This document shows positions 10,660 to 24,645 of a DNA stretch of 64,000 bases, one piece after another (the stretch's first letter is position 1; each line of letters opens with the position of its first letter). Made by a program: the position numbers and the translations under genes. This DNA comes from Dermatophagoides farinae (lineage: Eukaryota > Arthropoda > Arachnida > Sarcoptiformes > Pyroglyphidae). The stretch spans positions 5,337,001 to 5,401,000 of the forward strand of contig NC_134679.1 in the NCBI RefSeq assembly GCF_024713945.1. The letters are read 5' to 3'. The notes under the pieces were generated by a model, which saw nothing but the letters and a program-made list of their open reading frames with translations, was not told the DNA's origin and did no database searches.

Positions 10660-13600
10660 CTACCTTTTGATCGAACCTTTTCTGATATTTATTAGTGGTT
10701 GTTGTTGTTTTGATGGACAAGATGATGTTGGAGAATGTGTTGATGAGGATGATGATGAGGCAGCAGAATCAATTATGGAAGAATCGTGCATTGATTTATG
10801 AATGAATTTAGTAGACGGGGCAGTAATCTCATCTTTCAATGCTTTTAAATTATTCGTTTGTGGGTTGTTTTTCTGCAATCGAAGTGTTGTATTTGAATCT
10901 TCAGTCATACTATGAACGATAGTTTCCATGCTGGAAAATTCGGAATATCGTTCATCCCATTTTGGACTATTCTGATCATCCGATGATTGTGATGTAACCG
11001 ATGGTGTTGATTGTGAAAATATTATTTTTGGTACTAATGTTGATTCGATTGTCGGAAATGAAAGTAAACGATTTTCGGTCAATGTTGATTCTTTATCCGT
11101 ATTGATTATCGTTACAGTTGTATTATCATTTTCACCATTGCTACTACTGTTACCATTACTAGTGATCGGATCGCTGACAGCAGATGTAAATGAATCGATT
11201 GAAGATGATGGATGCATCACTAAAGATCGTACGGTATGATAACTACCAGTATCCGATTCAGTTGATGCTTGTTTGAGTGTTGTTTCATTACGTTTCTTCA
11301 GTATTCCAGGTGGCATTATTCCTTTATTACTTGATGAATTACTTGAACCTTGTGAATCTGATGATGATTGTTTTACCATTATTTTATTTGCTGTTTTTGG
11401 ACTAGATAAACGTAATTTTAAATCTTCATCAGGAATTTCCTGACTTTTTTGCCGTTTAAAACTTTTCTTTCTAACTGGATTCGATGTGGTCATAGTAGTG
11501 GTAGATGTCGTCTCGGGAATCAACGATGGTGATAATAATACATCCGGAGAAGTAATTTGTGTAGTCGTTAATAATGGTGGATTGACTGGTTCGGGTTGTG
11601 GCTGTGATATCGGTAACTCTGATGGCTGAAGTATCTCTTCGGGTGGAGAAAATGGTTTAGGTTTTTCTGGCAATGTTGCCGATGGTTGATGATGACATCG
11701 AATATCTAACGGTGTTCGTTGTATTGATTGTCCCATCGCCAATGAATCTGATGCCGTCGGTATGGTTGGACTAACATCATGTAATGATAATAAAGCAACC
11801 TGTTGATCCTCTTCTTGAATATTCGGTAGACTTTGATAATGTAACCAATTATCTTGACCAGTTTCTTCTATTACTATTGGTTTATCACGTTGATAAATTG
11901 TCGGATCCATTGATTGTCTTCGTTTACGATTTTCATTAAATGGTAAATCTTGTATTGATTTTAGGGAAAAATTTCTATTTGAATCCACTGATGGCGGTGG
12001 CAGTGGTAATCGAGGATTTGTTCTCGTTCGTGTTTTTGAATGTTGTGATGATGATGATTGTTGTTGACCGATTTCTTGTACTCTCATTAAACTTGAATTT
12101 GATTCGGAACTTGAATCATATTGATATTGGAATCCTCTACCACCGATGGAACGTATTTGTAATGTATTATCATCATTTTTAGTATCATCACTAAATGTAA
12201 CTTTCGAACGAAATGGCCGTATCCTTAATTTAGGATCAGCTTGTCGGGATGGTTTTATCAATGATTTATATGGTTTAAATGTTCGAACTGTTTGTTCGGC
12301 TGTTTTCGTTGAACCTAATGAACTTAATGATGAATTTTTCGATTGTCGTCGTAAATTTGATTCTAAAATCTGATTGAAAACACTTATCTATTTGGGTAAC
12401 AAATTGTAAAATGAGAAAACAAATTGAATAATTTTAAAGTTTAATATATCACATACCGGTGCATTGGCCATTTCTTTTGAATACACTTGCAAAGGGGATT
12501 TATGAGGACGAAAAATCCTTGCCGCAGCAGTCTGATTAGGCCATTGATAGGTTGTTTCACCCATCGTAATAGCAATGGATGAATCTGATGTGGAAAAACT
12601 TGATTGTTTATATAGGATTGGTTGTCTATCATCAATAGACTGTTGTTGCTCTGATGTTGGTTGCTGATTCTTATTATCATCATTGTTGATTGTGGATGCT
12701 TCATTCTTTGGGCCATTATCACTCCTAATTATATATCATACATATTGAGAATAGGGATACCGATAATTAGTAATGAAATTGTTAAGGTCAATCAAACATG
12801 CATTATTCAAAATTTGTGTTAGTCTTCGAATTTTGATGATTCCAGAAATGAAATGTGATAATAATGGAATGGTTTTTGTGTAAAGATGGAGAGAAATAGA
12901 AAGAATAAAGGTTTTTTGTTTGTTTGGTGATAAATAATTATAGCACCAGTGGTCAAATTCTTACCACCTGATACCTTGAGTGTCTTCATTGGCCTTTCGT
13001 TGTTCTTGTCTATTCATTGGCCAGACACTAAGTTTGGATGAAAGCGATGCTACAGAACTTGTTGCTGGTTGTTTATTATCACCAATCACTGCTTGCTGCC
13101 GTAGTTGCTGCTGCTGTTCAGTTTGTAGGAATGTTGGCCATGATGAATTTGTTGGAACAAGTTCAGGCATTTCGCTTTCACTCAGACCAGTTTCGACCAT
13201 CAATTCGGAATTGAATGAATCAAAACTTGAACTTAGTTTACGTTTTCTTTGACTACTAAACAATGACCAGGAATTATTTCGTGCTACAGCATCACGATTA
13301 CTTTGTATTGTTGATGGTTCATCATCACTATCGGCACCATTTTCATCTTCGAATTCCGGAATGACCAAACCATGTTTCTCCGTAGGAACACTATAGAAAA
13401 AAAAACGTTAATGCATTATTTGTAAAACAAATATTGAGCTTACTGAAAGGCAGCTACAGAACCACGATAGGTTTTTACTTTATGCGCGACAGCGGCTTCA
13501 GTATATGGCAGTTTAATGTCCATTTCATCAAAGTAATTATCTTTGATTAACGGTGGTGGATCTGAATTAAGAACATCAACACCCAAAAACGATACTTTTA

Positions 13601-16600
13601 AATGTCGATCAATGATCCAATTCAATTCAAAATCTTCATCATCATCACCGAATGGATTTATCAATTGTTCACCAAGCTATTTTATTGGTGAAAAATTTTA
13701 TTAATAAATCTGATCAATTCATTAAATGACAAGAGCTCACTTTGAGTAATCCCATATAGAGAATGAATTGAAGCATCGTAAATATTGGAATGTAATATTC
13801 ACCGTAAACATGTTGTTTAGCAGGATTTATATGTTGACGGCCTAATAATGATGCCAAAAAAAATGCTTGCGTTGATAATGTAACTACCTATTGTTTCAAA
13901 AACAAACAAATTGTGATTGTAAATTTATCATTCTAAAAATAACAACTTCTTGTTACCTGGGTATAAACTAATGGAATGCTGACCCAATCATAGCTCCATA
14001 ATAGACCACATTTGCTACGAAATTCATTGAATTCCTGTTTTTTCAAAGAAAAAGAAAACAACATGAATAAATAAATTTGTAAAATGATGATGAAAAATTA
14101 ATTACATACCTCCATAATTAATTTGATTCCGCCCGAATCGGTTATACGACATTCGGATTTAGCTTCACGTAATAGATTAACGAACCATGTGCATGGTATC
14201 CAGAATGTATTAAATTCATGTGATGGTACAGATTGATAGATTTCTAATTCAGGACGAGACATAAAACCAGCTTCAACAAGATGTTCTTTAGTTGGAAAAC
14301 GTCTTTTCACTGGAATACTAATCGAACGTAATACAAGCACTAATGTTAGATTTAGATAACGCATCAATGTACGACGAAGAACACGTGATGTAACATCATT
14401 GCCAGGAATATAAAGGGCTATGATGTTCATCAATCTAAATTATATCAATAAAAAAAAATGGCCATTGATTTATTTGAAAATTATAATTAATGATAATAAC
14501 ATTACTTATCTGGCCATGGAATAGCTGTATATTGTTGCCACCAACGTGTAGCAGTGAATGATACGTAAAAGCCCAATATGAATGATAATGGAATTACTTC
14601 GACGAATGCTGAACAAAATATCACGATATGTTCATAGTATCTAAACAATTAGTTGAAAATTACATATCAAACATAAGTTCAATGATCATCATCATAATGA
14701 TTATAAAAGAAAAAATTGTAAATAAAATTTCAATTCGAACGATTCTTGAGAATTATTCGACGACACACACACACGCACATATGACGTATAAAAAAAATAC
14801 ACAATGAAAATTGACTCATTTTTTTTTTGGATGGAATCCAAACTACTAATGTGTGTGCTAATTTGAATAATTTTTTTTTCAAATATTTCTAAATTCTAAT
14901 GTAAAATTCTGTTTGTTTGTTTGTTTATTTATTTTTCATAGGTCCATTTTAGGAAAATAATAGAAAAAAAAACTTTTCAGAAAGATTTATGTCTCAAAAA
15001 AAAAAAATTCCAAGAAAAAAAACTTGTTGATTGCTCAATTCGAACAAAACAAACATTCGATTATACTGCCGGAAAAAATTCCTTCCACAAAAATGAAAAA
15101 TAAAAACCAAACAAATGATTGAGACAATAAATCTCTAAATTGAAAAAGTGAAGTGATGTGTTTAATTTGATTAATACAAACATTATCAAACATGATCATC
15201 AATATAAAAAAAAACACATTTGTTTCGACATTGAAAACAAGCAGAAAAAAAGTCAGTCATTCAATATAATTTAATTCGAAGCAAGAATTCCGAAATTGGC
15301 TACAAAAAATAAATGATGATGATGTTTTTGAGTAGATCGACAATGAATAAAACATGAATACATCTTGACGACGACAACGACGATGAAGACGACATCATTA
15401 TCATTCGAATCGACATTCATTCGATTTTGCATTTTATAAATATAAATATCAAATTCATGGTAAGTGATTCGTTTTTTTTTTCTTATTCATTACACGAAAT
15501 ACACACACACACACACACACATGCACTAGTAGCAAATTATTTCCTTAGGAATGAAAAATAAAAAAAAATTGCATACACTACACAATTCTATGCTAATTAT
15601 TATTATGATTATCATTATTATAATTATCGTCATTATGAAAAAGAAAAAAAAAAGAAATTCTAAAATTCTTGAAATCAAAATGGACCAAAATTTTAGTGAA
15701 TTTTTTTTTGTTTTGTTTCAAAAATGTTTTCATTTCACATAATGGAAATAAATCATGAACCACCAGAATATTCTCGGCAAAATTTCATCATCTTTGAATA
15801 TTCTGGCCGGGAATTTATCTTTTTTTTCATGTTAATTTTGTTGTTATAATTAATAACAATGATGATGATGATGATGATGATCATGTAGTTTGTGTGATGT
15901 GTAAATTTAGCCCTAACTTTCTTTCTTGTTTGTGATTCATTATACTTGGGAATAGTTGCTTTCTATCGCTGTGTGTGTGTGTGTGATATATAATTTTTTT
16001 TTTGTCCAACAAACAAACAAACAAACAAACGGGAAAAAAATAAAGCAACAATTATTGTTAATGTATTGGTTGTGTAGGAGTTTTTGGTGTCTGTTTTGGT
16101 GGCGATGAGAATCAACTCAATGAAACAAGCGACAAGAAAATTTTTCTTCACTTTGAAATAGTAATAATAATTTATTGTATTAAAGCAAAGCTAAGCAAGA
16201 TTTCAATGGTGAAAAATTCCCTGATTCATCATTATAATTCATTCTTTTAAGAATTGTGTTTTTCGAATGATTTTTCTGACCAATCATTCCGCTCTGTATG
16301 ATACAATGTCCATGTGTTGAACATTTGTTTTTTCTTTTGCAAGATAAAATCTGTGCAAGTGAGAAAATTTTTACTAATAAGCAACATATATAGAATTGAT
16401 GATTGATTGATTGATGTTTGTTTGTTTGTTGATGCTGATAATGTAATTAATAAGTGAATGAATGAATGAATGACATACTTTTTATAATAATCAGTCATCA
16501 AAAAATCATATGTGAATGCAATGCACATATAGACGGCCACAAACAATAATAATTCTTTGTATAATAATTTCCAAATGCTACCTCGCCAACGCCATAGAAG

Positions 16601-16657
16601 CCGAAAAAAGCCTCCGGTTGATGAGGAAGCAACATCGTATTGATAGCTGACTGTCAT
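10660..16657 (-). CDS. Bestrophin calcium-activated chloride channel, long C-terminal tail
   Basis: Nine minus-strand exons join in phase: 16657-16479, 14640-14506, 14434-14110, 14034-13957, 13887-13741, 13676-13444, 13390-12965, 12724-12457 and 12369-10660, giving about 1166 residues. Bestrophins form pentameric Ca2+-gated anion channels. The channel core occupies about residues 1-365: [24 protein letters not shown], the neck helix with Ile76, Phe80 and Phe84 in [13 protein letters not shown] (same numbering as human BEST1), [43 protein letters not shown] and the Ca2+ clasp [15 protein letters not shown] (294-308). The remaining 800 residues are Ser/Gln/Thr-rich and probably disordered, and include KVTFSDD at 653-659, a possible PP1-docking motif. 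The first intron is 1.8 kb; most others are 50-250 bases. Which arthropod bestrophin paralogue it is cannot be decided. Confidence 0.9.
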
Positions 16658-18938
16658 TAGAATTCAATTTCTGTATTTTTTTTTTGTTGTTGTAAGAAAT
16701 TGAACCAAATATTCTTGCCAAGCTATATTATTTCGGTTTCTTATTTGTAATTTGTATTTTGCTTGCTTGTTCGAATCACTGTAATCACCGTCGCTGCTAA
16801 TAAAATTGAATTACGAATTCCGATTTCCGTTTCTATTCTTCAATCTTGATTGTTTGATTACAAGGAAGATTATTATTATTATTATTATTGGAATTTTGTT
16901 GAAAGTTTTTGATCCAATATTGTTTTTGTTTTATCGTAAATAACATAATCATGATGATGATTATGATGATGATGCTGGTGATGATAATGATACATCACAA
17001 ACATTGTATCGATGATTACTGGATATTGCCTATCATAATCAATGATCACAAACATGATAGATTGATTTTTTCTTCCTCTTGTTGCTGTATTGTTGTTGTT
17101 TGTAAAAGATTATTATGATGGTGATAATGATTCGAATGTTGAAGAATGTTGCCGTTGTTGTTGTCGTCGTTGTTTTCCAATTAATTTGATGTACATTTTT
17201 GTCGATAGTAATTTGAAAATTTAATAGACACTATAAATTTTATTTTTTCTTGTAGTCATTCATTTTGTTTTCAACAAACATTATTTTCATGTTCGTTACA
17301 CTAGATATCAAGATTTTTTTTTTATCACATACACACACACACAAAACAGAATAAATATGCTTTCAAAACAACAAAGTAAATCTGGAACAGAAATAAAATC
17401 ACACACATATATCACATATGGATCGATGTAATCGATTATATCATTCTATTGATGAAAAAAAATCATGATGAATCAATTAGAATGAATAAAGAAAAAAATT
17501 GTGAATGATGATATGCAATGAAAAAAAAACGTGTGTTGTGTGTATGTGTTTGTGTGTGTCGGTCGTATAACTTGTTGAAGAACGTTTTTCGTTTTGGAGC
17601 CGATATCGAGAAAAAAAATTCGCTTTGAAAATCATAAATGAATTTTCCATAAGCTAGCAGAATTAAATTGGAATTTCATTGAAAAGATTTCTGTTCTAGA
17701 AATGAAGAAATTTGTTTTAGAAAGAAAGAATTTGATGCTACTTTACTATCGTTGATTTTGTTTTTTTTCTCTTGCTGAACTCTAACTAATTCTATTCATT
17801 GGCATAAGAGAATTGTACATAAAAACTAGCAGCAATAACCTCGAGATTTTTTTTTTGTTTGCTTTCCATCTACTGAAAACTTGTATCATCATCATCATCA
17901 TCAGCGATAATAATTTTCCAAGAATAAAGAATTTTGATGATAATAATTATGATTCTTTAATGATGATAATTCTGTATATAATGTGTAATAATGAGAGATG
18001 AAATGAAAAAATAAAGTACAATTGATTCTCTACCACTATAATCATCATTGTCATCATTATTATTATCATCAGCAATGATGCCACGCCGACAACGTTTACA
18101 ACCACCACCATGATGATCACACAATCATCAACAACCATACGATGTCACCACCACCACTATTACAATTCAATGTCTGTTTTTTTTTATAACGCTGAACCAA
18201 GATCATATTTGTAAAAGACAGTTTTTTTTCACATGTCGTCACGCTTCGTCGTCAAGTTTTTTTTTTGTTTTTGTTTTTCAGCCTCGTTTTTTTTTCTTTG
18301 CTAGAATATTTATTAATACTATACTATATATACATTCTGTTAAAGTTTAGTTGGTGTAATTTTTTGTCGCCCAGAATGCTCCAAATATTTCCATGTTTTT
18401 TTTCGTAATTCTATTTTTTACTTTTCGTTTATTCTTGAATGATGATGATGATGATGATAATATTATTACATTTATACATACGTTATAATGGATGCCAAAC
18501 GGCATTTTTTTTCATTCTTTCGTCTTTCTTCATTTTCAAATGTCAAACCGCCACTAAAAGTATAAACATGATACTATCATGTTAAGCCTAATCAGTAATA
18601 GGGCAATGATCATCATCTTCATAATTCATAAACCTAGATGTGTTTTATAAACAAGTGAAAAAAACTTTTCTCTTAGCCATTTAGTGCGTGATTTTTTTTC
18701 TCACCCATATTCTACGATGAAATCCAATTTAAAAAAAAATTCAAAAGAAAATGAAACAAATTTTCAATTCGAAACGGAAACTGATTTTTTTTTAAACAGT
18801 ATAGAATCGGTCTCAAAGATGTCGCTTCTGGTTGAAAACATTAATAATTAAATATTCCTTTCACACATATATATATAGAGAGAAAGAATAATCATGTTAT
18901 ATTCAAATTAACATTTATTATTGTTCGATTGAATTAAA
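16658..18938. other. Noncoding stretch upstream of bestrophin
   Basis: AT-rich sequence with (ATG)n runs around 16950 and 18440, short CA tracts and long T runs. It must contain the bestrophin promoter. All frames here are built from repeats (Met/Ile/Val or His runs), and I see no gene. Confidence 0.4.
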
Positions 18939-19042
18939 TTAAAACAGACCCTTTAATAAAATTCGGGCACTGGGAATTATAAAATTTACGGGCAAATCCA
19001 CTAATAATTGAACGGCCATATTTGCCTCCGGCTTATCGTTAT
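18939..19042 (-). CDS. Putative terminal coding exon of an unidentified gene
   Basis: On the minus strand, a TTTAATTAG acceptor is followed from 19042 by two bases completing a split codon and then 33 sense codons to TAA at 18941-18939, with AATAAA at about 18919. The peptide has normal composition in a zone where everything else is repetitive: NDKPEANMAVQLLVDLP, then VNFIIPSARILLKGLF. The second part could be an amphipathic or membrane-associated end. I do not recognise the protein. The codon phase requires an upstream exon ending with one base. A phase-compatible candidate lies at 22448-22510. Chance occurrence is possible but unlikely given composition, acceptor, stop and polyadenylation signal together. 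Confidence 0.45.
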
Positions 19043-19136
19043 CTAATTAAAGGACAAAAAAAACCAGCAAAGCATAAATATATGCTCAATGAATGGAATC
19101 TATTTATGAATACTGATTAAGTAATGTAAAAAAAAA

Positions 19137-19171
19137 TTGTCAATAATCGGAAAAGTTTCGATTATTGACAA
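19137..19171. repeat. Perfect 13-bp inverted repeat
   Basis: Arms TTGTCAATAATCG (19137-19149) and CGATTATTGACAA (19159-19171) are exact reverse complements separated by nine bases, and three more pairs (one G-T) can form inside. It lies about 100 bases upstream of the putative terminal exon on the minus strand, in its presumed intron. Confidence 0.6.
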
Positions 19172-22100
19172 ATGACTTTTTTTTATTGTATCGAAAAAAA
19201 TGCTAATTGTAACTAGTAATTTACAGCCATACATGTTATTGACATTTTTTTTGGCAATTTTCCATGTTTAGTTTTTTTTGTCTATGTTGTTGTTTTTGGA
19301 TTTTTATTCAATGACAAACTACAATTGAATGATGAATTTTTGTTGAAAAATTTCATCCAGACACTAGCTCTAAAATATCTCGATATATAAAATTTTTAAA
19401 TTCATAATTTCAATATATAAATCGTATTTACAAGAATAGCACCATCTTTTGAAAATCATCAGCATTTTCAACATGCAAAAAAAAATAATGACAGTGAAGC
19501 TACCATTTTGGTGATCGATCGATCCAGAAAAATGTTTCTTCAATTTCATTAGGAGAAAAAAAAATCTCTTAATCCATTCGGATGATTGAAAAAAAAATAG
19601 AAAAAGTTCTGGTTGCCAAGCGAAAATTTTGCACAATAATAATTGAGTAAAATTGATGTTTATCATGAAGTTTGAAAGGAAATTATCCTCTGAATGTGAA
19701 TACAAATTTCATTGTCTATCTGTGATGATCAACACACAGTTTCTAGGAGGTCGACTTTTTATATATTTACAGATTGACAAAAAATTGATGACAATAATCA
19801 AGGGGTAGAAAAAAAAATCATTGTCATTTCTAATTGAACAGATTGACATCGACAGGGATCCGAAAAAAACCGAACTTTTACCGTGTGTGTGTGTGTGTGT
19901 ATGTGTGTGGGTGGAAAAAAAATCACCAATATAATAAAATAGAAAAAAAGTTAATGCCCGTAAGCAAATTAAATGTAAACTTTGTTTAAAAATTGAAAGA
20001 GAAAAAATTTTCAAATTTCCTATTTTACATCTGTATTGTATGCACATTGGAGAATAAGAAAATACAATGACAACAAACGATCATAAGTGACAATTTTATT
20101 TTCTAAAAAAAAAAAAAAAATAAAATAAACTTTTCCTTTTGAGTCCAAAAATAAACAAACAAACAAACATCATGATCTCATATATGATGACCGGCTAAAT
20201 CTTTGGGCAAACCATTTAATATTTAATGTTGATGTTTTTTTCAAATTCAAGATGCTAAAATCGTTGTAGTTTGTTTTGTTGTTGTTTGATTATAAATTAG
20301 CATCAATTATAACTGATAATAACGTTATTTGTCACCTGAAACAGATATATTTATTGATGTTATAATTGTAGTTGTAAATTCAAATATAAAAAATGTATAG
20401 AGAATTTTGTGATTAAACAACACATTATGAATTGTTACCAAATGAATTGTTTTTGTGAACATTAAATATACATTATTATAAGACATGATGATTATGTTAA
20501 ATGTCTCCTGATGAATTTTATCTAATTCTTGATTCATGTATTATTTCATCATCATCTTTATCATTAAAATGCTCGTTTAGTAGGAAAAGTCATTTCTTTT
20601 TTTTTCTCCATTCATTTATTCATTATTTATATCGTGTTTAGAATAAATTAATTTATCATTCCAAAAATAATGATGATTAATCATTTCAGCATTTTGATGT
20701 TTCAAGATTTTTTTTTTTTTTTTGATGTTTTACGTAGAAAAAAATGGATCATGAATGTTTGACAAAAAAAAATAATGAAAAGAAAAAAAACATCAAACCA
20801 AGCAAAAAAAAAATGAAGATGGAAATTCAAGCAAGCAAATGAGAATATAATGAAATTATTTAATTTTTTTTTTCAAGATAACGTGACAAAGACAAAGACG
20901 AAATTTTTCATTATTCAATATTTTCATTCAATTTCCGTTTGATCATCATTATTATTATTATATTGTTCCAACAACAATAAAAAAAAATTGACCCAGGCAT
21001 TTTAATAATAATGATGATGATGATTTTTTCTCCATTCATTTTTCATTCCACATTGTATTGTCAATTTTATTTTCATTGCCATTTTTTTTTTTGGTATTCA
21101 CTAATTTTAGAAAATTGGTTTTTTTCAGTTTATTTTGCCACAAAAAAAAGATGCGGAAGAAAGAAATTTCAATGATCCAAAATGTTTATAAATCTTTTGA
21201 TTTAAATGTTGCATTGAATTTTCTAATTTTTTTTTTGCATTGATTAAATGACTGACTGACTGACTGAAACACCGCAATTGAATGTACAGAATGAAAGTAA
21301 ACAATTTAGATCTTTTAATTTGTTTTACCGAAATCATCATGTGTAATCGATTCGATTCAATGAAAAAAAAACCGCTTAAACACATCTTCATGTCCAATCT
21401 ATAAATGGAATCGTTTAGTTCTGAATAAAATGAAATGAAAACTTCATTGGAAAAGTGTGAGAATTTTTTTTTTTTTTTTTTTGGTACTACCACTAAACTT
21501 GTGAAAAAGGGCAAATAGCAATTTATTCTTTTTCTTCTAACAAATAAACAATGATAATGATGATGATGATGATGACGACGCAGTAGTTCTTTTTATTTTG
21601 AAAAAAAATTGTTATATATCGTATTCGCTATGGGACAAAGAACGTGTCCTTTTTTCTTGTTGTTGTTGTTGTTCAAAGTTGAAGAATTTTGGTTTTTCAA
21701 AAAAAAAAAAAAAATAAATAAATAAATAAAGTGCTGACTTTATGATAGATTCTAAGAAGAATATTATAAAGGGAAATTTCTTTTTTCTTTATAAAGAGAA
21801 AGTGATGATGAACAACACGAATGACGAAAACTTCTTTATTTAATTTCATCATCATCATCATTAAACATGCAGTATTTGAGCACGAAAAACTTTCATAGTA
21901 TTTTTCAATTTGGTGTGGTGACATAAAATTTCATCATTTGTTTGAACCATTCATTATCATTCTATATGCAATAAATTGCTCATTCATCATCATCATCATG
22001 TACTGAATTGAAACCAAACAATTTATGTTATTTAAATAAATAATCAGTTTATTTTCTATGATCTTTGATGATGATGGATAAATAATTTTTTTTTTGGTGA

Positions 22101-22447
22101 TCCATCAATCATACCAAAAGGGTCATCAATGTAATTTTCTTTGATGAGTGTTGGTTGTTTCATCATTTAGAATCGCTCATGATGATGATGATGATGGAAA
22201 TTACGGAATCGATCGAATCGTTTAGTATAAATAATAATAACACATCTGATCAATAAATACTGGGACAAAATTTTTAAAACTGAGATTTTTGCAAGAAAAA
22301 TTAAACAGAAACATGTAGAATCCTGTATGTCATAGACCTGGTAATGAAAGAAAAAAAATTAATTTGATTAAAACGTAATGATAAAGTTAATAATAATAAT
22401 AATGTAATTTAAGTTGAGTTATTTCTACCTAAATATTACTCAGGTAC

Positions 22448-22510
22448 CTCTAATATTATTTATATAATTAATGAATACTGAATGATGGCTACGGTTACTA
22501 TGGTGTCTAT
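22448..22510 (-). CDS. Possible internal coding exon of the same unidentified gene
   Basis: On the minus strand a strong pyrimidine tract ending CTTTTAG precedes 22510, and GAG|GTACCT follows 22448. In the phase needed to join the 18939-19042 exon (one base left over, G|AT giving Asp) the 63 bases are open and encode RHHSNRSHHS, then VFINYINNIR. In another frame it would end in a short ITVAII-like tail with TAA. Support is only splice signals and phase; I do not recognise the peptide. Confidence 0.22.
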
Positions 22511-24614
22511 CTAAAAGAAAAAAAAGAAAAAAAATTCACCTTTTCTTTTCTTCTCTTTTTCTTCCCATAAAAGTGAATACTCCCAGTCATATATCAACAA
22601 TAATAATCTACATCTTTATTTATTTCATCATTAATTTTGTAATGATAAATCAAACAAACAAATTATATTCATATTCATATATAAGTTTGCATTAATTTTG
22701 ATTGCTAATTTCACTTCAATAAATGATCAATGGATAGAATAGATTTTGTTTCATTTTTTTTTTCTTTTGTTTCTATGAACAATATTAGTATATATTTTCA
22801 TTATGAGAGATAAAATGAAACGGAATTGTCTCTCTCTCTATCTCTTTCATAATCAATAATAATAATCATCATCCATTGAAAATGAACATTACTTAATGAA
22901 TGAATAATTGTGTATAAACAATAACAGCAACAGCAACAACCAAGTTATATGAAAAAAAAATTCGAATAGAAAAAATTATTTTTTACTCATGCGCACATAC
23001 ATTTACATTTTCCAAATGTAATTAATTGCATTCATTAATTTTTTTTTATATTACTGTATAATCAAACGGTGATTCAAATGAAAACATACAACAAACATTT
23101 TCTTACTAAATTAAATGTCACTTTAAAAGTTTTGAAGGACACATTTTTTGTTTTTTTTTTGGCCTGATAAACGTTCATCGTCACTGATTAGATTCGATTT
23201 GTTTTTTTTTTTTTTTGTTTTATTTTCTTGTACATTTTGATTGATAAATAAATTGTTCCAAGAAAACAAAACATAAACGACAAAAACAATAACAATTTCT
23301 GAATGAAAAAATAAATTGTGCCGGAAATTCATACGTATCATCGGGGATTACCGACCCAAAAAAAAAAAAAAAAAATAGTGATAACCCTCTGTTCTTTTTT
23401 TTTGTGGTAATCATTATTTTGTGTTGTGTAAAAAAAAAATCTTTGCATTTATCAATATATATATGATTGTGATTCATGTGAAAAAGAAACAATTTGAAAC
23501 ACAAATGTTGCTGCTGATGATGATATGTTTCCTATAACTAATGTGAAGTGTAAGCATATTACAGCTTTAAGAAAAAAAAAACACTGTCTAACTGATCGAT
23601 TTTGGAAAATCAAATCTTTGTAGTGAAAGTCAGAAAAAAAAGTTTTTTTTTGTCATATGTTTGTTTTATGCTAAGTGCAAAGTGGTTTAAATTTTGATTT
23701 GTTCAAGTAGTGGACTTTTTTTTCCATTCTTGATTTTCAAACGAAAACATATTTTGAATCATGAATGTTGAAAATGTGAAGCAATTTTTTTTTCGTATCT
23801 GTAAACATCATAAAGATATTTCCGTTGCCTCTATTTTTTTTTTTTTTTTTTTTGACGCCACAAACTTGATATTAAATTGAAGAGATGGATGGAAGAAAAA
23901 AAATCTGCTTTTGGTTACTTAAGAACAAAATAAAATTTCCTTTCAATGCAATGATAGATTTCAGCTGAGGCTTTATTATCACTGTATATATCGATATTAT
24001 TATTATCATCATCTTCATCTTGATTATCGAAATCATGAGAAAACAAAAAAATCAAATCAAATCAAATCAACGAGCAAGTCGAATAAATGAATGAATGGAA
24101 AAAGTTCTTTTTTTTTCATTGCAATCAAATTGAAAATTGAAATTGAATGATTCCTATATTATGATTGTGTGTGTGTGTGTAATTTCCATTTTTGAGTTTC
24201 TTTGATTTCTATATCTGATTTTGGTATGCCATACATACATACATACATACACATTCGATTCAATCATTATCATTGTGAAATGATGTGCGATAAACAACGA
24301 GAAAAAAAAACCGAGTTGAAACTTTTTCATTTTTTTTCTGTTTGATTCTCTCATCTTCATCATTTGATTTGATTTTATTCATTGAATTGAATGGATAGAA
24401 TTGTTGTTGTTGTTGTTGTTGAATGTGTTTCAATTGTTTAAATGAATGTTATATTTTTTTTCTCTCTCTTTTCTCTGTTGTGTTAAGCATGTGTATGTTT
24501 GAAATGGAAAAATAATAATTTTGTTGTTGCATTTTTACTCTTTTGTTGTTAGCTAATTTTTGGTTTTTCCGTTTCTCATTTTCTGATTCAAGATATTTTC
24601 GATTGCTTTTTGTT

Positions 24615-24645
<31 letters not shown>

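Noticed and set aside
20170-20230. Minus-strand peptide NGLPKDLAGHHI ending in a stop
   Set aside because: No acceptor precedes it and an in-frame stop is close upstream; too short to support.
23300-23360. Minus-strand VIPDDTYEFPAQFIF segment with coding-like composition
   Set aside because: Preceded by a long T run without an AG acceptor and no usable donor; cannot be placed in a gene.
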